DNA of 64,000 nucleotides, from the NCBI GenBank assembly GCA_026260175.1, contig JAKCWW010000283.1, positions 54,054 through 118,053 on the forward strand, written 5' to 3'. Source of the DNA: Reticulitermes lucifugus. Lineage: Eukaryota > Arthropoda > Insecta > Blattodea > Rhinotermitidae. The notes beneath the pieces are model-generated. The model did not search any database, was not told the DNA's origin, and saw only the letters and a program-made list of their open reading frames with translations. The position numbers and the translations under genes were made by a program. Below are positions 23,011 to 33,327 of this stretch, piece after piece; within the stretch, counting starts at the first letter, position 1, and every line of letters begins with the position of its first letter.

Positions 23011-24440
23011 TTTGTTTTAGGGAAACGTATGACGGTGGGAACTAACTGGAACTGATAGAACTGACCCAGGATGTGTTTAATCACGGAATGTTGATGATGT
23101 CGAGCCTTCAGGTTCTTTTACCCGTTACGTTTTTAGATACCGTAGGAATAAGAGGGTTATTTACTCCGTTTATGTATTGAACTTGTCACATGTTTCCCGA
23201 GGGGTTTAAAGCGGAATGTACTTATGCCCCTTTAGTAACGATCGCATTCAGTCGTACATTCTTCAGTAGCTATGTCCTTTAACCTATCTGCCATTAATTT
23301 CCTATTGGTCATGTTTTAGCGACGTAGAAGCCACGATAAAGTCAAGATAATACGCGGTGTATTAGAGACTCGGAATGTTCTACATATAGTGGAACCACCT
23401 GACAGAACTGTCTCCTTATTCCATTATTGATGCATTTAGATCTTTCCATAGATACGTTTCTTATCAATATAAAGTAAAAAAACAAGTGTCTTAATAAAGA
23501 TGTCATTCAAATAGCTTTGTACTTTTTATCATTGTTCTTGCTGCTGGTCCTTTGCTTCGGGTGGCGGAGATAGAATCATTTTGCTTCTGAGTACACCCCT
23601 GATTTTGCTTTCCATTCGATTATCTATTATCTATTTTAGTTTTGTTATCCTATTTTTTCCAGAACAAAATCCGTAACGCAGATACTGACTTAAAAGTATC
23701 GGTGGCTGTTTAGTAATGTAAAGTATTTTCTTCTTTTGCAGAAACCCAGATTTTACCACCGTATTAATATAAGTCTATTAGGGAAAACCTTTTAAGGCAG
23801 TTTAATTCGTTGGCAACCTTGTTTTATAAAACTTTAATATCATCTTCCCGTCTATATTTTGGTGTCTTACCTCGAGTTGTTCAGACAAAAATATGATAGG
23901 TAACAATAGGTATTATTTCCCTGTATGCCTGCTACAAGTCCTAGCCACCTCTTCTTCATTCAATCCCTTGAACCATACAGATGCTGAGTACAAATGATGA
24001 AGCCACTGCCTATGAAGTTTTATCCATCTTCCTCGTTTTCATGACACTGATACCCAAGACATGTCAAACAAATTTTTTTGCCAGTTTGTTTGCATGATTT
24101 TATAATTCAGACTCGAAGGGAAAAAGTGTAATGTTTTCAAACAATTTGATCCGAAAAATATTTACATCTGACAAGGCTCTACGAGTATATGGTAAGAGTA
24201 ATTTGGGTATACGTAGATTCTTTTGTTGTTGAGGTAACGAAATCGCGTAAGATAAGCTAAGCTCTTTACTTTTCTTCTTGTTTCTCTGTGGGATTTCTCG
24301 AAATCGAATCGAATCTTGTCCTGGGTTATTCGGCTCTCCTGACAAGTTTCATAGTTTTATTAGATTCCACCAGATATATGTACAGCAAGTACCTTACAGT
24401 TTGGTGAAGGCATTTTCCGTCATTATATTCTTCAAGTGAT
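23011..24440. other. No recognisable feature
   Basis: AT-rich. Short chance frames only. Confidence 0.55.
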
Positions 24441-24441
24441 C

Positions 24442-24690
24442 GCAACAGCAGCGTAGTTAACCTGCCGGGGTCCCCTGCAGATCGATAATGGAGGGCCCCT
24501 ACAATTATTAGCGAAGTTAATACCAGATCTCATAACAGCGGCGCAGAATACTGCCTTCTCTCAGAAGTGAAGATAGTCCATAAAAAACCACAATAAAGTT
24601 TAGTCTTCTAGACGTTTGGGCCCCACTCCGCTGATCTGTGGGACCCCACGGCTCCGCTGAGTTTGCTGGGGCCTTAATTGTGCCGCTGTT
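24442..24690. repeat. GC-rich imperfect inverted repeat
   Basis: The left block (CCTGCCGGGGTCCCCTGCAG, then GATAATGGAGGGCCCC) is loosely mirrored by the right block (GGGCCCCACTCCGCTGATCT, then GGGACCCCACGG). AACAGCGGCGCA near 24536 also faces GTGCCGCTGTTT at 24681. It is probably an old foldback or MITE-like repeat of a family not seen elsewhere in the window. Confidence 0.45.
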
Positions 24691-24831
24691 TGGCTAGCCT
24701 ATTATTCGACGTTCAGTGACATATGCTGCTAACACACCGTCGTTTAACGATGCTGAAGTCTCTTTTCGTCATTCACAATTACCTCACAATTTTAATTCAA
24801 CTTCATGTGTTACGTGTAATTCGTAAGGTAC

Positions 24832-24957
24832 TCAATGTATTCAGTTTATTGTACCAACTACATGCACATTTTTAGTTGCGTATGAATGTTAAACACGTAG
24901 CTGCGACATGCAACTAACTACGTGCATTTATTTGGTACAGTAAATTGAAAACATTGA
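24832..24957. repeat. 126-bp palindromic element (MITE-like)
   Basis: The arms TCAATGTATTCAGTTTATTG, TACCAACTACATGCAC and TTAGTTGC are mirrored by GCAACTAACTACGTGCATTT, then TGGTACAGTAAATTGAAAAC and ATTGA. Arms are about 48 bases with roughly 80% match and a short loop. There is no coding capacity and no clear target duplication. Confidence 0.7.
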
Positions 24958-27900
24958 TCTAAAAAATGCAAGAAATGGACAACTTTAAAAGAATAGTAAG
25001 GTACCCTTTAACCCTTTGAAAGCTAAAAGTAATCTACATGATATATATTGAAAATTCAGTTCGTACCTCACAGAGAACAGTGCGTCCATTCAAGAGCCAT
25101 GTGATGTGATAATGGTTGTTTATTTTGAGAATCTTTCGGGACATCTAATACAGTGTGTGGAGAAAATGTTTTTAGTGTTATACCAGCCGGTATATATGCT
25201 AACCACTAGGCTTAAAGGGTTAATAAAAGAAAAAAACTGCCTTTCGAATTACGTCTTCTGAGAATTTATTGACTTCAGTGCAGCGACGATAGGTCTACTA
25301 ATGTAATTCGAAAAAAGCGTCTGATGTAAGCCTCTACGTTTGCAATTTCTTGCGTCACCCTCGCCCTCGAAGTGATCTTTCTCCAATTCTGCTGTGTCAT
25401 ATGCATATAAGAGCCACACTTTGGTCGACACTTATATAATATCCAAACTCGTCTGTCTCTGGGAGGCCGAATCAATTTCTTTACATGAATTGCCTCTAAA
25501 CATGGACTTACGCAACCGGAAACGAACATTTCGGTGCTTATTATCTATCATTAATTACATATAAAAGATTAGTGCAAATGACGTCACAATATTAACGTAT
25601 TTACATATTATAAGCAGATTAACTTGTTATGCAACTATTTTTGTCAGGAAATGTTCTACTTTCGGGAATTTATCTGTAAAACAGGGGTGGTGAATATCTG
25701 ACAGTGACAATACGTTTGAGGTCTAAAGAACTGTGACAAAAACACTTTGCTTCAAAGATGGCTAAATACGACTTACTGGTACGTACTGACTGAACATACG
25801 TTACAGATAGGATAATTGTGATATCATATTTTATCTTTGGTTGCTGTTAGGACGCGTATTAAGCTGAATCCGGACTGGGGCATACTTGGCCTTTTATTTC
25901 CCATTTGTAGGCTCATCAATGACCAGATAACTTGCCATTTGTTGGCGCGGGAGTCAAGAAGCATCATGGTGACGGGGGAAGCACTATTTTCGCATTATCA
26001 AGATATTCTCTCTGTTTCAAAGACGCCCACACTGAGTGAATATGCTTCCAACAGAGTAAATGTTCTTGAAACTCTTCACATCCTTTGTGGCCATCTGAGG
26101 TTAGTTTTCCAGTGGCCACGCAGTGCGGACTGCAGCTGTGTCCAGCGTTAAGGGAATAGGCTAGCAATTTATCTGGTTTATGCAGTAATTTAAGTAGGAA
26201 CCTATGACTATTTAGGTGGAATGAGACTGAGTGTTTATATTCCTGGTAAATGGTTAATTGTACCAGTCTCGGGTGTTGGATGCACGAATAAGTAAGGGTG
26301 GAAAGGGTACAGGGCAAAGTCGAATTACACAGAGAAAGCTATCCCGTTGTCACTTTGTTCTATCACAAACATCACATGGACTGCCCTGGGAACCTAATTC
26401 TTGCATTTTCTTAGTTATCTGGATTTTAATAACCCTGTATACTTTTTTCTGTGGTTACTCTATTTTCTGTATATTGTGTACTTTGAAATAAACGTTGAGG
26501 AAATGCTGTTGTTATGTTTCAAAGAACAGTGGTTACTGTACACCGCCCATTTAAACGTTAAAAGGCCCTGAATTTTGTCCATAGACTTTATGTACCAGTT
26601 TGATGTGTCTCTCACAAAAAAAAACAGCGGTTATTTTCCTAAATAAAATAAACTCTTTGGTATTTTAAAAGGAAAAAGCAGTGTATTTTCTGTGTAACGG
26701 CGCTGAATTTTTAAATACTCGTATTATTTGTACAAATTCTAGGCTTCAGTTTCTTGACCTTTTAAAGCCTGATGCACCAAGATGTTTGACGTTCAAGAAT
26801 TGTACATTCTGCCCACACTGTATTTTGTGTTTTGTATTTATCTCAGAGCAAACAGCGACTTCACCCAATATAACATCAAATGATTGGTTTTTTTATAACT
26901 CACATGAAAAGTGTTTACTGCTCGGTACGAACTGGGTCTTTAAATAAAACAGTTTACACTTCGTGTTTAAAGGGTTAATGAAATAGGAACGTCGCCGCAG
27001 GACGGAATGAATTTTCCTTACTGACGATGAAAACCTTTGGACTCGGTCATTCGGACTGATCTTCTATCAGAACGTATGGCAATCGTAATTTATATCCCCA
27101 TATCCTAAACTACCTATTCTTATTCAAGGATTATAAAAGAGAAGATTCTTTTCTAAGGACCAATATCCTCTCTGCGTCATACTGTGTGGTCCCTGAGATA
27201 CGTCAAGACATGTAGTTCTATACAATAAGTAGAATTTTGTTGTTTTTGGACAGATATTAATTTAATTTTTGTCTTTTTTTTAATCCTGAATTAATATAAT
27301 TAGTCCAGTCTTTTTTGTAGGTCTGTTAAGTTAAATTTGAAAATTTACCCTTATACTTTTTAGTGTTGGATAATGGATGTATAAAGAAACTGACGCCTGT
27401 AATGTTCGAGGCACAAGAATCCTGTTGATGTGTGAGGACATTAGTCGGGCGGGCTAGGGACAGTAGCCTGAACAGAGCCGTGGCGGGAGGGGAGGGGGCA
27501 AATTCACTATATTATGGAGATATCACGATAAGATCCAGTAATTATTACGTGTCCTTTCGTCTCTCTGTATCTTCCCAGACTACTACAGTAATATCAACAG
27601 ACATTCTGAGAGCATGAGTGGAGTAACTTAAATGTATTCAAAATTTTGATGGATTTACATCAACTGCGGACGTTATTCAGAGTTAAATTAGCAAAAATGT
27701 AGTTGTCAGTGGCGGAAATATGATTGGGAAAGTTTGACAACGTGGCGTTTCATAATAACATATTTTAACATAATAAAAAAATATTTTTTTTTCTGATTTC
27801 GGGAAACACAGGACAAAAAGCATTTTTATATTTTTTTAGTCTTCATAGATTTAGGCAGTCCTTGAGAAAAGTCGATTCCCCCATTCAAGAGTCCTACAAA

Positions 27901-28045
27901 ATATTTGCACACAAAAATCAGAAAACCGGAAAGTGGGTTTCCCTGGCCCGCACTAGCGTTTAGCGCCGGGGGCTAACAGATGGATACTTTAATAACTTTG
28001 TATTTATCCTCAAATTCTTTTTCGCGTAAAACGTGAACCTAAGGG
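24958..28045. other. No recognised gene; two overlapping unrecognised frames
   Basis: A plus frame (25837-26151, 104 codons) and a minus frame (25964-26317, 117 codons) overlap. Neither has a motif I recognise, and they are the longest non-repeat frames in this stretch. AT-rich elsewhere. Confidence 0.4.
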
Positions 28046-28109
28046 ACCGTGGTGACTAAAACCAACAAATGCACACAAGTTTATGAAAATATATTATAAA
28101 CTTAGTAAT

Positions 28110-28156
28110 ACCTCCTACATGTTTCGGCCACTCATGTGGCCTTCCTCAGGGAAGTG
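28110..28156 (-). ncRNA. Hammerhead-like ribozyme motif (left arm), all core residues intact
   Basis: Read on the minus strand. Stem I is ACTTCC/GGAGGT: six pairs, one a wobble. Core CTGAGGA lies at plus 28143-28149. One unpaired A precedes stem II, GGCCAC-ATGA-GTGGCC, six perfect pairs. GAAAC is at plus 28121-28125, followed by ATGTA, with predicted cleavage after the A complementary to T28116. Stem III is only the palindrome ACATGT, too short to close in one molecule, which suggests a dimer. The extra base before stem II is shared by nearly all copies in the window. Confidence 0.65.
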
Positions 28157-28327
28157 CTTTATAAAGAATAAATACATTGAGATGTTACATAAGTGTGTGA
28201 ACCAATGCAATGTAAAATATGAATATTCAAATTAATATTTAATAATTGATATTAATATTTAATATGTTACATGTGCCTTGGTTCACAAACTTTTGTAACA
28301 TCTCAATGTATTTAATCTTCGTAACAC

Positions 28328-28374
28328 ACTCCCCTGAGGATGGCCACATGAGTGGCCGAAATATGTAGGAGGTA
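28328..28374 (+). ncRNA. Hammerhead-like ribozyme motif (right arm)
   Basis: CTGAGGA (28334-28340), one unpaired T, the same six-pair stem II with ATGA loop, GAAA (28358-28361), then TATGTA, with predicted cleavage after A28367. Stem I CTCCC/GGAGG has one mismatch and one wobble. The C after GAAA has become T, breaking the short stem III palindrome. Confidence 0.58.
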
Positions 28375-28504
28375 TTGATACGTTTATACTAGTAACATAT
28401 TTTCATAAACATGTGTGCATTTGCTGGGTTTAGTCACCATAGCTAACTGTTAAATGTACGTTTATGGATCATTTAAAACCCAAGGGACAACTTTGAAGAC
28501 CTCT

Positions 28505-28720
28505 GCGAGGGTAAAGTTGTCCCTGAGCATTCCATGATTTACGTATGTGGGAGTGAATGTGTTGCTGATCTCATTCTTAACTTCGGCTTTGCATGAAGGT
28601 GAACGGTCAGCTTCATGGCTCTGCCACTTTTGTCCCAGAACAAGAGCTCTCAGCGCTTCTTGAGAAGTTTGCTCGGTGGGTCCCAGAGGCGGTCTGGGTG
28701 ATTTCACTTATATGCAGGTG
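28505..28720 (-). mobile_element. SINE2 body, antisense, 5'-truncated
   Basis: On the minus strand: CAGACCGCCTCTGGGACCC, then CATGAAGCTGACCGTTCACC, GAAGTTAAGAATGAG, and the 3' end GCTCAGGGACAACTTTACC. The tRNA-like head is missing. Confidence 0.75.
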
Positions 28721-28740
28721 AATCCTAAAGAATGATGTGG

Positions 28741-30288
28741 ACTGGATTCATCCGGCTCAGGATAGAGGCCTGTGGTAAGCCCTTATGGAAACAGTAACGA
28801 AACATTTTGTTCCATTAAGGGATTGAAATTTCTCGACCAGCTTAGTGATTTTTGTGTCCTCCAAAAGGAGTCTATTCAGTGGTTATTGTTTTGTGCTTAT
28901 TTGAAGGGATTATAGTTGATACAGAATCGGTGAAAACCCAACGTTCTTACTTCTGTTACATTTAGTTTCAGTCTAAACTTGTGTTTGTTTTGAAAATTGT
29001 TAAATATTTTGAAACTTTGAAGTTTACTTTTTTTCTTTGTACCTTTTGCACGAAATTTGTCAGGTCACTTCTTTTATTTTCGTTTTAGAATGTAAACTAA
29101 TCCCTGTCCTCTTATTAAAGCGTGGAATGGCGGGGGACGAAGGCAAGTACGTAACTAACATATTCTGTTTACTCGTTGTTTGTCTTGATTTTTAACTCGA
29201 CTACGTATTAAGCAATTCGCTACTCACGAAGTTTTTACTTGCTGAAATGTAAACAAGACAAGAATCGCGTGCTTTTTATAAAACTGCTGCATGTCGCATT
29301 GCATTCATGGCCTGGACAGGGACAACTACTTTTTGTAAATTCGTAAGTCCTTCGTACTTTTTGTCTTGGAGATTAAAAGGCAGGGACTATTTTCACTATC
29401 TCTCCAATTACCAGATTTTCAATTGCCCTACGCCGTAAAATTTGTTGTTTGGTGGAATATTGAATCCAAATGTCAGTAAAATTTGTTATCTACAATTTTG
29501 ATAACGAGTTGTCTAACAGTATATTTTTGTGCTGCAGAACTTACAATGTTATTTCTTTACTCAGCAAGCTTAAATGACTGATTTTAATGAATCTAAGTGA
29601 ATCTTAAATATTATGTTACATAAACTAATACGTATCGATTATATATACTTAAATATATGGTTCTTCAAAACTGTAATGGAAGTCACATAAGTAGGCCTAC
29701 CCTAATTTTTTAGTGGTACTATTATTAATGTTTTTAACAGGGCACGAACTGAATATGTTGTAGACTTTGAATTTATTATTAGATTTTATTTTTTTATGAA
29801 TTTTTTTTTGGGGGGTGAGCCTCAAGGCTTCTTCCGATCACAAAGGTGCTATACGATATTTTAAGCAATCTGACCAAGTAAATACCTTCCGTTCGTACCT
29901 CACAGATAACACCTATAGGAGTCACTTTTCATAAGGAATTGTGTGTACCAAGGTAAGAGTGACGTGTCAGTTATTGCAAACATTTTTATATTGTGATGAA
30001 TCTGCGACTTTGAATCTTCTTTTTCGGAATTGATATCCAGGTTTTGCCATGGTAATTTTACGAGGTTGTAAGAAAGGTTTATCTAAGATTGACGAATGGA
30101 ATGACCGAAGCCCATTTTAAGAAAGTATTTCTGAATTTGCCCGTAAGAACCAGGTTAAACAACGAAATATTTCATAGTGGTTAATCATTGTTCCCTTAAA
30201 CTTTCGAATCCCCTAATTCCCGAAACAAAAAGGATGATATTAGATATCTTCTTCCTTACATTTCCACAGTCACATACAACGTCTGTAG
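28741..30288. other. No recognisable feature
   Basis: AT-rich. A hairpin with CCCTTATGGAA facing TTCCATTAAGGG lies near 28778-28822. No gene seen. Confidence 0.5.
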
Positions 30289-30570
30289 TCCGGGATAGAG
30301 TAGTCGGTGTAACTACTTGCTACGGGATGGACGTTCCGGGGATCGAACCCCAGTGGGGGCGAAATTTTCCGCACCCATCCAGGCTAGCCCTGACGGCTAC
30401 CCAGCCTGCAGTACAATGGGTAACGTGTCTCTTTCCCAGCGGTAAATCGGCCGGGGCATGGCGTTGACCACCCACCACCATCTAGGGCTGAGGTTAAAGA
30501 AAGTGTACAGCTATGCCTCTACTCGCCCTCTGGGACTTCATGGCCTGTTCTAGGGTGAACCTTACTTTTT
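30289..30570 (+). mobile_element. SINE2, full length
   Basis: CCGGGATAGAGTAGTCGGTG covers box A, and GGGGATCGAACCCC is a clear box B. The body has CACCCATCCAGGCTAGCCC, CAGCGGTAAATCGGCC and CCACCCACCACCATCTAGGG, and the 3' part CAGCTATGCCTCTACTCGCC. Confidence 0.92.
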
Positions 30571-30884
30571 AACACACAATTTCTAGTGTTAAGGAGCCAC
30601 GAAAATATATTTAGATATTGGGAGCTGTTACTCTTAATGCTCTCAAACAGCAAATGGAACCAGAAAAATGTAATCGAACAGCAGTTCTAAACACGATGTC
30701 TCTTGCTCAGCATATGGCGACTATAGGCCTTAATTCCTTACATGGTCTGTGTAACGTACAATGTTAAACAATAGTACATATTCTACCGTTGAAAACAAAT
30801 ACTTAGACAGGGCCAAAATTTGTCCACATAGGACGATGCAATCTGTTTTAAACATTTTTCGAATTAGTGGTATTTTGGCTTCGT

Positions 30885-30990
30885 ACTTGGTGTTGAAGAG
30901 GTATGACACTGTTTTTAAGATCGGTAATACAACGTTTCGAAGGAAAATAATGCCTCCATCTTCAGAGTTGCGCTTCAGTAAGTTGTGAAG
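30885..30990. mobile_element. Foldback family B fragment (left arm)
   Basis: GGTATGACACTGTTTTTAAG, ATCGGTAATACAACGTTTCG, then ATAATGCCTCCATCTTCAGA follow the family B order. Only one arm is found. Confidence 0.7.
30930..30966 (-). ncRNA. Hammerhead-like motif (core intact, stem I lost)
   Basis: On the minus strand: CTGAAGA (plus 30959-30965), one T, stem II GGAGG/CCTTC (five pairs, one wobble), GAAACGTT with U at position 17. No stem I pairing is visible, so activity is unlikely. Confidence 0.45.
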
Positions 30991-31689
30991 AGAGCAGGTA
31001 TATGGAACTGACTCAGGATTGTGTTTAATAGTAGCCCTTATTGTCAGCAGTTATAGTGCGATAGATTTAGGTACCTAATGATACGAATGAGAACATACAA
31101 TGTTTCAGGGGTTTTGGCGTTTCTATGTCTTGATGATTTTAAGGAAACAGCGGTCATCCTGAAAGCATGCGAACGGAAACAGGCATGGAAATGTTTACCC
31201 GGCATTTGGCTGGAGGGTTTTTGCATGTATTTATTAACGGAAAGGGAGCTGGGAGGATCTTCCAGCCATACCTTCTAGGTTTGATATTTTAAAATGCAAG
31301 TCCCTTTACGGATGAAATATTACCAGCCGTGTCTGTATACAAAAGCTTTCCATGTTCGCTTAAATAACTCTTTAACTGTTCCTGCGGTGTTAGAATACAT
31401 TTCGTAAACAATCATCTCCAGCGAAGCTGAAAATAATTTGGTATGAAATTTCATGCATTTCATTCATTCTGTTCTGAGCTCTCGAATGTTCTACGGGTAT
31501 ATAATGGTACGAAATTCTATGCGAGGTCAAGAATTATTCTAACGACGTGGCTAAATCTCTCACGGTAGAATCTGAAGCTACAGCGCTGTTATTATGAATG
31601 CACGCCATTAGACACATTACCTTAAAGGAGGACCTAGCGTGAAATTCTGTCCGACATACAAATGCGACATCAGTTACGTACGTATATTT

Positions 31690-31970
31690 CCGGGCCGCCG
31701 GGATAGCGTTGTCGGTATGGAGACTACTACGGGCTGGATGGTTTGGGGTTTGAACCCCGGTGGGGACTAGATTTCCCGTGCCCCAAGGCCAACCCGCCCT
31801 CCTGTAAAATAGGAAGTGGGGCTCATTCCAGGGGTTAAAGCGACCGGATTGTGGTGCTGACCACCCACCCTTTTCTAGCGCCGAGATTGCGAATGGGTTG
31901 GAGTTATAACTATGCTTCCCCTCTGTGCCTGCATAGGCATGTCATGGGGTAACCTTTATCTTTTACACGT
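31690..31970 (+). mobile_element. SINE2, full length
   Basis: CCGGGATAGCGTTGTCGGTA, box B-like GGGGTTTGAACCCCGG, body CAAGGCCAACCCGCCCTCC and GGTTAAAGCGACCGGATTG, and 3' TATGCTTCCCCTCTGTGCC. The tail is ACCTTTATCTTTTA. Confidence 0.92.
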
Positions 31971-32261
31971 TTTGTGATTCATGTCTCGTAACAGAAGTGT
32001 GTTCATTTCAAAAACAGTAACAGCAGAGCACAACTGAGTTGCTTATTTCGAAAAGGTGACACGTGGCATTTTTTTTTTGGAATTTTGCGTTTATTTTGTC
32101 ATAGTGCTCTCTCGGCCTTCCTTGTTTTCAGCATTTTGGAAAAGGTAAATTGTAATGTCCCTTTCGTCTATAAAAACTGTTGTCATTTTACTGTTTAGTT
32201 GTAAAAGGCCACAAGTACGGCGTATACATGTTACACGTACAAGTACATGTTGCTTTTTCGA

Positions 32262-32362
32262 AATAACCGAGTCAACTAGTATATTTAAAAAAATCTCGGC
32301 TACATGTTTCGGCTTTGGAACATGTAGCTGAGATTTTTCATATATAAGTTTTCTCGACTTTT
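32262..32362. mobile_element. Compact hairpin derived from a family A arm
   Basis: AAAAAATCTCGGCTACATGT and TTCGGCTTTGGAACATGTAG, then CTGAGATTTTT, form a long hairpin with a very short loop. The reverse reads GCCGAAACATGTAGC, the 3' half of the ribozyme motif, but no CTGANGA remains. The ATTTTTTTAAATATA flank is shared with the fragment at 52.7 kb. Confidence 0.65.
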
Positions 32363-32494
32363 ATTGTTATCTTTACGTGTAAATGCGCAACGGGACGAAT
32401 GACAGAGATGTGTTCCTGTCATATGTTTCTCATGTGATAACCGGAATTAAGGAGCCTATTTGACTGAAATAGACCCAGTATTAACGTTAACAGT

Positions 32495-32650
32495 CTACTG
32501 TGAACCATCCCAGGGCTGTGATTTGGGATTTGTGGTGGACAAAGTGACACTGGTACAGATTTTTCTTCGAGTTTTTCGGTCTTCCCCTGTCAGGGTCATC
32601 TTCATGCATCTACCGTCAACGGTATATAATCATAGTAATTGGCAATGTCG
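32495..32650 (+). mobile_element. SINE3 fragment (central domain)
   Basis: TGGGATTTGTGGTGGACAAA and GTGACACTGGTACAG, then TTCCCCTGTCAGG, match the centre of the full SINE3 at 60.8 kb. The tRNA-like head is missing. Confidence 0.8.
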
Positions 32651-33148
32651 TTAAATAAAGCAGTAGAAGCAAGAGGACAAACATGATGAGCACAAACGGA
32701 ACGCCTAAGTAGTCACTAGATGACAAACCACTGGGACAAAAAGTTATGAGCACAGTGGGAAAGAATTAAGGCACCACTTGCAAGTTAAGATCTACTCGTA
32801 AGCCTAATGCTGCGTAGTTCATAGTGGTGATGACAACAAAAGAACTCCGGAAAACATTTGAACTTAAGGAGGACAAAGTGAGCCATTTAGGGTGTAGGAA
32901 GAGGAACTTTGTGATTTATATAGATCACACGGTGGTATTAGCGTAGTGAAATCTAAACAGATACGATACAATGGGCGCGTGGCAGTGATTTGGATACAAG
33001 ATACGCTTACAGAATCTTGTTGGGGAACTTCTTTCGAAACGGTCAGTTGGAGGACCGATAAGGAGACACAAGGGTAACACTAAAATGGAACTTGGAGATA
33101 TAGAAATCTGTGGTCTTCTGGGTAAATACACGGGGTCGTGTGGTAATT

Positions 33149-33189
33149 ATTTACCGACGTTTCGGGACAACGTGTCGGTCCCATCTTCA
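33149..33189 (-). ncRNA. Hammerhead-like motif (left arm of young family B element)
   Basis: On the minus strand: TGAAGA abuts the gap (plus 33184-33189; the C before it is in the N run). Then one T, stem II GGGA/TCCC with an 11-base loop, GAAACGTC (plus 33156-33163), then GGTAAATA. Cleavage would follow C. Stem III is just ACGT, a palindrome with no loop. The 5' strand of stem I is in the gap. Confidence 0.55.
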
Positions 33190-33239
33190 NNNNNNNNNNN
33201 NNNNNNNNNNNNNNNNNNNNNNNNNNNNNNNNNNNNNNN
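33190..33239. other. Assembly gap (50 N)
   Basis: Sits exactly at the foldback loop and hides the right-arm ribozyme motif. Confidence 0.99.
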
Positions 33240-33327
33240 AATTACCACACGACGCCGTGTAATTACCCAGAAGACCACAGATTTCATCAACATCGCGGCG
33301 GATACCTAAAACCATTGGAGATATAGA

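Larger units (their letters stand above)
28049..28440. mobile_element. Foldback element, family A, best-preserved ribozyme pair
   Basis: Arms of about 150-190 bases face each other. The left runs GGTGACTAAAACCAACAAAT, GCACACAAGTTTATGAAAAT, then AATACCTCCTACATGTTTCG. The right ends ATTTTCATAAACATGTGTGC, then ATTTGCTGGGTTTAGTCACC. The inner arms also pair (TGAGATGTTACATAAG and TTTTGTAACATCTCA). The centre is AT-rich (AATATTTAATA...). Each arm carries a hammerhead-like motif reading outwards. I saw no flanking duplication. It shares CCAACAAATGCAC with the 3.4 kb element. Confidence 0.88.
33092..33327. mobile_element. Foldback element, family B, young, with 13-bp TSD and gap
   Basis: The arms are nearly identical. 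AATCTGTGGTCTTCTGGGTA and ATACACGGGGTCGTGTGG face CCACACGACGCCGTGTAATT and ACCCAGAAGACCACAGATT. The loop is a 50-base assembly gap. TTGGAGATATAGA flanks the element directly (33092-33104 and 33315-33327), a 13-bp target-site duplication. The right arm extends about 29 bases further than the left, up to the duplication, so the left end is truncated. This pattern fits retroposition better than cut-and-paste transfer. Confidence 0.88.

Noticed and set aside
28778-28822. Hairpin CCCTTATGGAA/TTCCATTAAGGG with GAAAC in its loop as a ribozyme
   Set aside because: It lacks the CTGANGA box and cleavage triplet. It is probably a chance or unrelated hairpin.
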